A stretch of DNA of 39,542 nt from Sediminibacterium sp. (GTDB lineage Bacteria > Bacteroidota > Bacteroidia > Chitinophagales > Chitinophagaceae), in NCBI GenBank assembly GCA_023263235.1, contig JALQXE010000039.1:1-39542 (forward strand), read 5' to 3'. The notes under the pieces are model-generated. The model saw nothing but the letters and a program-made list of their open reading frames with translations, made no database searches and was not told the DNA's origin. The position numbers and the translations under genes were made by a program. This document shows positions 34,451-39,542 of this stretch, in pieces (position 1 is the first letter of the stretch; the number at the start of each line of letters is the position of its first letter).

Positions 34451-34984
34451 ATGCTCAAACTATTAGTAACGCCCTTGTTGTTCATTACGGTGAATTCTAC
34501 CATAAAGGTGGTGGAGAAAAAAGAATTTGAAAAAAGTGAACGATATATTGCTAAAATGAGGGAAAAGGAAAGGATTCTCAAAACAAGCTTGTTTATAAAA
34601 AACCTTGAATACCAATTACTTTATGATTCCATAAAAATTAGCTATAGCCTCGAGGGCTGCTTTAGCTATAGTTATTTTAAAACGACGATTAAAAAATTGG
34701 GGGATGATTATTACATGAATTTCTTCTTAATTCAGGCGCCAGATATGGCTATAGCGCAAGAGAAATATTTAAATGGCGGGGGTAAGTTTACTACCATTAA
34801 GCTAACCCCCAGTGATTGGGTACAGCTTAAGGATGCGTTGGTGGAAAATAAAAAATATTATTCCACTATGCATAATTATATTTTCATAAAACAAGGAGAT
34901 ATGGTTTATGAATTGATGGATAACAATCCTGAGCATCCATTAATAAACTTTATTGAAGCAATTCAAAAAAGAAAAAGCATTTGA
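34451..34984 (+). CDS. Hypothetical exported protein, 177 residues
   Basis: Unrecognised. I prefer the ATG at 34451 (hydrophobic MLKLLVTPLLFITVNS) over a TTG at 34433. The N-terminal hydrophobic part is followed by a charged region (KKEFEKSERYIAKMREKERIL) and a mixed alpha/beta part with a single Cys (GCFSYSYF). No motif points to a function. It is probably anchored in, or exported across, the inner membrane. Confidence 0.6.
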   Translation: MLKLLVTPLLFITVNSTIKVVEKKEFEKSERYIAKMREKERILKTSLFIKNLEYQLLYDSIKISYSLEGCFSYSYFKTTIKKLGDDYYMNFFLIQAPDMAIAQEKYLNGGGKFTTIKLTPSDWVQLKDALVENKKYYSTMHNYIFIKQGDMVYELMDNNPEHPLINFIEAIQKRKSI

Positions 34985-34999
34985 TTCAACCTTATAGGT

Positions 35000-35410
35000 T
35001 TATTTGTTTTTTGAATAATACTCAATTAAATATGCTTTCGCTTTTTGCTTTTCGGAAATATTAAAACTTGGTGCTTTTCCTTTTGCTATACTATTTACAT
35101 GTTCGTTCAATAGTTTTTCATACGCTTCATTTATCATCTCTAACGTTGGGCTTTTTCTTCCAAACATGCTTAAATTAAGTTGATAATGAGATTCCACATA
35201 CATATTGATAGTAGAAATAGTTTGTAAGGGCGACTCCGATTTGGATACCACTTTTTCGCTCACCGAATGTTGATATATTTTTTGAGGTGGTTGGGGTGGT
35301 GTGATTTTTTCTGGGCCCACCTTTTCTTCCAAAATTTTTTCTTTTGTTAAATAGCCAACGCCAAGCGCAATTAAAATAATAATGATGATAAAAATAAGTG
35401 CCGTCGCCAT
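35000..35410 (-). CDS. Hypothetical membrane-anchored protein, 136 residues
   Basis: One N-terminal membrane helix (ALIFIIIIILIALGVGYL), a Pro/Gln/Glu linker (EKITPPQPPQK), then a soluble helical domain. The C-terminal helices LEMINEAYEKLLNEHVNSI resemble helix II of a J-domain, but there is no HPD motif, so it is not a working DnaJ co-chaperone. I list this only as a possible distant likeness. It is convergent with the 177-residue protein gene, with 15 bases between the stops. Confidence 0.6.
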   Translation of the reverse strand: MATALIFIIIIILIALGVGYLTKEKILEEKVGPEKITPPQPPQKIYQHSVSEKVVSKSESPLQTISTINMYVESHYQLNLSMFGRKSPTLEMINEAYEKLLNEHVNSIAKGKAPSFNISEKQKAKAYLIEYYSKNK

Positions 35411-35441
35411 TTAAAATAAGATTGTAATACAAAATTAAAAC

Positions 35442-35470
35442 AAAAAGCCCCCAACTTTCGTTGAGGGCTT
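35442..35470 (-). terminator. Terminator of tRNA-Phe
   Basis: On the minus strand AAGCCCTCAAC pairs over 11 positions (one G-T) with GTTGGGGGCTT around a GAAA tetraloop, followed by a T-rich run. It starts 11 bases after the tRNA 3' end. Confidence 0.85.
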
Positions 35471-35481
35471 CCTTGTTTCTG

Positions 35482-35554
35482 TGGCACCACCCGGGCTCGA
35501 ACCGGGGACACAAGGATTTTCAGTCCTTTGCTCTACCAACTGAGCTACAGCGCC
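35482..35554 (-). tRNA. tRNA-Phe (GAA anticodon)
   Basis: A 73-base cloverleaf. The acceptor GGCGCTG pairs with TGGTGCC (three G-T pairs). The D-arm is GCTC...GAGC with AGTTGGTA. The anticodon stem AAGGA/TCCTT has loop CTGAAAA, giving anticodon GAA. The T-arm is CCCGG-TTCGAGC-CCGGG and the discriminator is A. CCA is not encoded. It has its own promoter and terminator, so it is a single-gene transcription unit. Confidence 0.97.
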
Positions 35555-35599
35555 ATCGAATTTTAAAATCCGTCCGGACAAATTGCTTTGTTCGGGCAG

Positions 35600-35632
35600 C
35601 AAATATAGGCCAGGACGCCTTAAATAGCAAAA
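35600..35632 (-). promoter_or_regulatory. Promoter of tRNA-Phe (TTTG-N20-TATATTTG)
   Basis: The minus strand has TTTTG (35628-35632), 20 bases, then TATATTTG (35600-35607). This is a full Bacteroidota primary-sigma promoter (-33 TTTG, -7 TAnnTTTG). The transcript would start near 35594, about 40 bases before the mature tRNA. It is the best promoter in the window. Confidence 0.75.
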
Positions 35633-35681
35633 AATTGAGCTTGTTTATTGAAAATCAAGAAAATTTAGAGCCCTACTTGGT

Positions 35682-36566
35682 TTAGGTAGCCGCGGCTACA
35701 ACGAAAAAGCTAATCATGATTAAAACAAGTCCAATCCATTGTTTTAAACTTAATCTTTCTTTAAAAAACATAAAACCAAGTAATACGGACAAAAGCTGGC
35801 TACTTATAATTAAAATATTTATAACCATTATGGGAAGGTACTGGTATGAAACATTTATAGCAAGTCCGCCCGCTACTAATAATATTCCCTGAACGATATA
35901 AGTTTGGATATGAACCGATTTTACATAATCAAATAATTTACCCAATAAACCGTCGCGCACCACTAATACAAATCCAAATAACATAGCCGTGCTTTCAATT
36001 ACAAAACTAAAGCCCAGTGGTCCCCACCAACTAATTGGAAATTTATATAAAGCATAGGAGCTTCCCCAAAAAAAACTTGAAGCCAATCCATATAATACAC
36101 CCAGCTTTTGTTCTTTAACAGTAGCGTTTTCTGATCCTTCTAAATACAACAATAATAAACCCGCTGTAGATAAAATGAATGCATATAAATAAGGTATTTT
36201 CCAAATCTCCCCAACAATAAAAACAGCTGTTAAGATAGTAAACACTTTTAGTGCAGAAACGGGAACAACAAGGCTTACTGGCGCTTTCTGAATACCACGT
36301 AAAAAAAACATGAGTCCAAAAATATTAAAAACACAAATGGCGATGGTATATAATAATTGTTGGTCCACAGCCAATGGTCTTACTGTCCATCCCGTAAATG
36401 CAGGATGATTTCTAAAACCAAAATATAATACAGCAAAAAATCCAGAAGCAAATATGCCTCGAAAAAACATACCTATTTGATATGGGATAGTTTGCGTTAC
36501 TTTTTTCCAATATGCATTACTAATGGCAAAACAAAATGCACCTATTAAAACAAATAATATTCCCAT
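35682..36566 (-). CDS. EamA/DMT-superfamily transporter
   Basis: Inner-membrane transporter of 294 residues with about ten membrane helices, from MGILFVLIGAFCFAISNAYW to the C-terminal WIGLVLIMISFFVVAA. It has the two-fold EamA repeat: the first half ends near PVSALKVFTILTAVFIVGE and the second near INILIISSQLLSVLLGFMFFKERL, each with the family's conserved F..E.L or related helix end. It probably exports or exchanges a small metabolite. The substrate cannot be read from sequence. Single gene. Confidence 0.85.
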   Translation of the reverse strand: MGILFVLIGAFCFAISNAYWKKVTQTIPYQIGMFFRGIFASGFFAVLYFGFRNHPAFTGWTVRPLAVDQQLLYTIAICVFNIFGLMFFLRGIQKAPVSLVVPVSALKVFTILTAVFIVGEIWKIPYLYAFILSTAGLLLLYLEGSENATVKEQKLGVLYGLASSFFWGSSYALYKFPISWWGPLGFSFVIESTAMLFGFVLVVRDGLLGKLFDYVKSVHIQTYIVQGILLVAGGLAINVSYQYLPIMVINILIISSQLLSVLLGFMFFKERLSLKQWIGLVLIMISFFVVAAAT

Positions 36567-36617
36567 AGCTTATTGTAAAAATTTGATTTCGTTTACTTCA
36601 CAAACGAAAAAAATTTG

Positions 36618-36648
36618 AAAAAACAATGGGCGCAAATTTGCGCCCATT
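36618..36648 (-). terminator. Terminator after asnS
   Basis: aatgggcgcaaa / tttgcgcccatt is a perfect 24-base palindrome (12-bp arms), followed on the minus strand by GTTTTTTC. It begins 9 bases past the asnS stop. Confidence 0.88.
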
Positions 36649-36657
36649 TATAACATT

Positions 36658-38118
36658 TTAGTATTCACAATTGTTCGGCGTTCTTGCAAAGGCAATAACA
36701 TCTCTAATGTTTGTCATACCCGTCACAAACTGAACCATACGCTCAAAACCTAGTCCAAAACCTGCGTGTGGAACAGTTCCAAAACGTCTAGTATCTAAAT
36801 AATAGCTCATTTCTTCCAATGGAATGTGCATTGCATTCATTCTCGCTTCTAATAATGATAAGCGTTCTTCTCTTTGAGAGCCCCCTACAATTTCACCAAT
36901 GCCTGGCGCCAAAATATCCATTGCGGCAACGGTTTCTTTACCTGGCTCACAACCATCATTCATGCGCATATAAAACGCTTTAATGGCTGCAGGATAATTG
37001 GTTACAATTACTGGTTTTTTAAAGTGATGCTCTACCAAATATCTTTCGTGCTCACTTTGCAAATCAACACCCCACTTCACATCATATTGGAATTTCTTTT
37101 TCTTATAATGATTGCTGTTTAATAATATATCAATTGCTTCGGTATAGGTAATTCTTTCAAATCCGTTTTCTAAAACAAATTTTAATTTTTCAATTAAACC
37201 CAACCCACTTCTTTTTTCTGTTGGTAACTGTTTTTCTTCTTCTGCTAAGCGAGCATCTAAAAATGCAAGGTCATCGGCATTGTGTTTCATTACATAAGCA
37301 ATTAAATGCTTAATGAAATCTTCCGCTAAGTTCATGTTGTCCTCTAAATCATTAAAGGCTACCTCTGGTTCTATCATCCAAAACTCTGCTAAGTGTCTTG
37401 TGGTATTTGAATTCTCCGCGCGAAAGGTAGGACCAAATGTATAGATGTCTGAAAACGCCATTGCGCCCAACTCTCCTTCCAGCTGACCACTCACCGTCAA
37501 ATTAGTACTCTTTCCAAAAAAGTCCTGCGAAAAATCTATTTCGCCTGCTTCGTTTTTGGGCGCACCTTCTAATGGAAGCGTGGTTACGCGAAACATTTCA
37601 CCCGCTCCTTCTGCATCACTACTCGTGATAATGGGTGTGTGTAAATATAAAAATCCTCTATCATTAAAAAATTGATGTACTGCAAAAGCCAATGAATGTC
37701 GTATGCGAAACACCGATCCAAAGGTGTTGGTTCTAAAACGCAAATGTGCTTTCTCTCTTAAAAACTCAAGCGAATGTTTTTTAGGTTGTAAGGGATACTT
37801 TTCTGCATCGCTATCTCCTAAAATTTCAATGTTCGTTGCTTTTACTTCTACAGTTTGTCCCTTTCCTTGACTCTCTACAACAACACCCTTTACTTTTAAT
37901 GAAGCCCCGGTAGTTATTCTTTTTAATAATGCTTCATCAAATTCACCCAGGCTTGCCACTACCTGTACATTATTATTTGTGCTGCCATCGTTCAAAGCGA
38001 TAAACTGATTGTTTCGGAAAGTACGTACCCAGCCCATCACCACCACTTCAGATCCAACGGCACTTGAAGCGTCCGTACCGCTTAATAATTGCTTAATTTT
38101 TACTCTTTTGTTGAACAT
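36658..38118 (-). CDS. asnS: Asparaginyl-tRNA synthetase
   Basis: Cytosolic class IIb aminoacyl-tRNA synthetase that charges tRNA-Asn, 486 residues. An N-terminal OB-fold anticodon-binding domain ([18 protein letters not shown], about 25-125) precedes the catalytic core. Motif 2 is [20 protein letters not shown] (about 228-247), an asparagine-type rather than aspartate-type pattern. [12 protein letters not shown] and motif 3 [15 protein letters not shown] (about 455-470) follow. It is a full-length housekeeping gene with its own terminator. Confidence 0.97.
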   Translation of the reverse strand: MFNKRVKIKQLLSGTDASSAVGSEVVVMGWVRTFRNNQFIALNDGSTNNNVQVVASLGEFDEALLKRITTGASLKVKGVVVESQGKGQTVEVKATNIEILGDSDAEKYPLQPKKHSLEFLREKAHLRFRTNTFGSVFRIRHSLAFAVHQFFNDRGFLYLHTPIITSSDAEGAGEMFRVTTLPLEGAPKNEAGEIDFSQDFFGKSTNLTVSGQLEGELGAMAFSDIYTFGPTFRAENSNTTRHLAEFWMIEPEVAFNDLEDNMNLAEDFIKHLIAYVMKHNADDLAFLDARLAEEEKQLPTEKRSGLGLIEKLKFVLENGFERITYTEAIDILLNSNHYKKKKFQYDVKWGVDLQSEHERYLVEHHFKKPVIVTNYPAAIKAFYMRMNDGCEPGKETVAAMDILAPGIGEIVGGSQREERLSLLEARMNAMHIPLEEMSYYLDTRRFGTVPHAGFGLGFERMVQFVTGMTNIRDVIAFARTPNNCEY

Positions 38119-38144
38119 ATATCTTGTTTGAACGATTTGTAGCG

Positions 38145-38152
38145 CAAAGATA
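38145..38152 (-). promoter_or_regulatory. Candidate -7 box (TATCTTTG) for asnS
   Basis: The minus strand reads TATCTTTG, a full match to TAnnTTTG, 27 bases upstream of the asnS ATG. There is no convincing -33 TTTG at 19-21 bases. The rest of the gap to rho (38153-38336) holds nothing I recognise. Confidence 0.45.
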
Positions 38153-38336
38153 ACCCATAAAAAATTGTTTTTTTATTGAAAAACTGCTTAACATTGCAAT
38201 AGAAAGCGGCGATAACCCGATTCATTTCCTTCGCCTTAACACCAAGCGACCCTATCATCTGGGTCAAAAATTCAAAAAAAGATTCTCAAAACTCCCTCGT
38301 ACTCATTCGATTTTTAAATAAATTATAAGTTTTACA

Positions 38337-39542
38337 GTGCAAGAAAAAGACGACAAACCAAAAAGGGGACGCAAGCCTGTTGCGGCACCCACTACCAAAT
38401 CCTCAAAGTCAGAAAAAACAACAGCAAAAGAAGAAGCGGCTCCAACCAGGGCGCGTAAACCTATTGCAAAAAAGGCGACTCCCGCCGAGGGTGAAAACCA
38501 GGGCCAAAGTATTGACGACAAGGCTTCTAAGATAGCTGCTCAGTTATTTGGGGACGAAAGTGCAGCAAGCACACCCGCCCCGTTGGCTCCTGCGGAAGGT
38601 CAAAGCAGCCCCGCGGAAGGTACCGATCCACAAACGGGTCAGCCTACCGGCCAAAACGGTGGTTCACAGGGAGGAGATTTTCGTGGTCAGCGTGGACCAG
38701 GCCAGGGCCAGCACCAACATCAAAATAGACACCAGCCTAAAAAAGAATCATCTTTTAATATAGAGTTTGACGGCGCCATTCCTTCCGAAGGTGTTTTGGA
38801 AATGATGCCCGATGGATATGGATTTTTAAGAAGCTCCGACTATAACTATTTATCTTCTCCGGACGACGTTTATGTATCTCCTTCTCAAATAAAATTATTT
38901 GGACTCAAAACCGGTGATACTGTTCAGGGTTTTGTTCGCCCTCCAAAAGAAGGAGAAAAATATTTTGCATTAACAAAGGTGGATACAGTGAATGGTAAAA
39001 AGCCGGACGAAATTAGAGACCGCATTCCCTTCGATTATTTAACCCCACTATTTCCTTTCGAAAAATTAAATCTGTATACAACTGCGAATAATTATAGCAC
39101 GCGCATTATGGATTTATTTACACCCATTGGAAAGGGACAACGTGGTTTGTTGGTAGCACAACCAAAAGTGGGTAAGACCATGTTGTTAAAAGAAGTAGCG
39201 AATGCGATTGCTGCCAATCATCCAGAATGTTATTTAATGGTGGTGTTGGTGGACGAGCGTCCCGAGGAAGTTACCGATGTAGAGCGTTCTGTAAAAGCAG
39301 AGGTAATTGCTTCTACATTTGATGAGCCAGCAGAAAAACACGTTAAGGTTTCAACTATGGCTTTACAAAAAGCAAAACGTTTAGTAGAGTGCGGACACGA
39401 CGTAGTTATTTTATTAGATTCTATAACACGATTAGCTCGTGCACACAATACCGTAGCACCAAGTTCGGGTAAGGTATTATCGGGTGGTGTAGAAGCAAAC
39501 GCGATGCAAAAACCAAAACAATTTTTTGGTGCAGCACGTAAA
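38337..39542 (+). CDS. rho: Transcription termination factor Rho, N-terminal part (cut by window edge)
   Basis: Hexameric RNA helicase that ends transcription. 402 codons are visible and the frame runs off the right edge. I start at the GTG at 38337, the first usable start after an in-frame TAA at 38319-38321. Residues 1 to about 140 are a disordered basic and then Gln/Gly-rich region ([26 protein letters not shown]). An S1-like RNA-binding domain follows ([20 protein letters not shown] ... [15 protein letters not shown]), then the ATPase core with Walker [28 protein letters not shown] and Walker B region [17 protein letters not shown]. The sequence ends in QFFGAARK. The helical N-terminal SAP-like Rho_N domain common in Rho proteins is not visible. 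A long disordered insertion before the RNA-binding domain is common in Bacteroidota. Confidence 0.95.
   Translation, partial: MQEKDDKPKRGRKPVAAPTTKSSKSEKTTAKEEAAPTRARKPIAKKATPAEGENQGQSIDDKASKIAAQLFGDESAASTPAPLAPAEGQSSPAEGTDPQTGQPTGQNGGSQGGDFRGQRGPGQGQHQHQNRHQPKKESSFNIEFDGAIPSEGVLEMMPDGYGFLRSSDYNYLSSPDDVYVSPSQIKLFGLKTGDTVQGFVRPPKEGEKYFALTKVDTVNGKKPDEIRDRIPFDYLTPLFPFEKLNLYTTANNYSTRIMDLFTPIGKGQRGLLVAQPKVGKTMLLKEVANAIAANHPECYLMVVLVDERPEEVTDVERSVKAEVIASTFDEPAEKHVKVSTMALQKAKRLVECGHDVVILLDSITRLARAHNTVAPSSGKVLSGGVEANAMQKPKQFFGAARK

Noticed and set aside
35000..35410. DnaJ-like co-chaperone
   Set aside because: Only a weak likeness to J-domain helix II; the essential HPD motif is absent.
35175..35513. 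112-codon minus-strand ORF overlapping tRNA-Phe
   Set aside because: It runs through the tRNA and its terminator in a different frame from the 136-residue protein; it is a shadow.
38154..38318. Open frame upstream of and in phase with rho
   Set aside because: It lacks a start, ends at the TAA at 38319 and does not look like a Rho_N domain; treated as non-coding.

Overview
The window looks like a Bacteroidota chromosome segment, most likely from the Chitinophagaceae or a close relative. The evidence is AT-rich DNA, a SusC/SusD pair, an Oar-like TonB-dependent receptor, C-terminal type IX secretion (T9SS) sorting domains on two proteins, DUF6526 and DUF6515-type proteins, starts without clear Shine-Dalgarno sequences, and Bacteroidota-style -7 promoter boxes (TAnnTTTG). 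The genus is inference. No phage, transposase, integron or CRISPR array was seen.

Layout, left to right. Bases 1-80 look like a piece of a class I ribonucleotide reductase gene (+) that runs into the 3' part of a TonB-dependent receptor (-), which loses its C-terminal barrel at that point. This is a rearrangement or an assembly chimera. Next come a class IV aminotransferase (-) and a secreted DUF6515-like repeat protein (+). A leftward block follows (4310-12946): SusC, SusD, a strong terminator, a secreted phosphodiester glycosidase and a secreted M14 carboxypeptidase. It resembles a small nutrient-capture locus, but with no classical glycoside hydrolase beside SusCD. Then an orphan gene, a 52-codon small ORF, and a MoxR-type AAA+ ATPase with its VWA partner.

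From 16727 to 19506, three rightward genes encode envelope functions: an L,D-transpeptidase, a beta-lactamase-fold serine hydrolase and a DUF6526 membrane protein. The leftward block 19562-28558 holds a DUF1800/DUF1501 pair (DUF1501 carries a T9SS tail), an M23 endopeptidase with a lysine-rich tail and no ordinary start codon, the remnant of an amino-acid permease, a WG-repeat lipoprotein, a catalytically dead Fic-family protein and a GH29 alpha-L-fucosidase. A lipase-like esterase is divergent from the fucosidase.

The right part has a 1478-residue T9SS cargo protein with an HExxH zinc-peptidase signature, two small hypothetical proteins, tRNA-Phe with a very clear promoter and terminator, an EamA transporter, asnS, and the 5' two-thirds of rho, cut by the window edge.

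Most of the window is ordinary envelope and secretion biology. The points I would look at first are the left-edge junction, the Fic pseudoenzyme with an inverted repeat just upstream of its start, the giant T9SS metallopeptidase candidate, and the permease-remnant/M23 junction. I did not find a convincing complete new multi-gene system.
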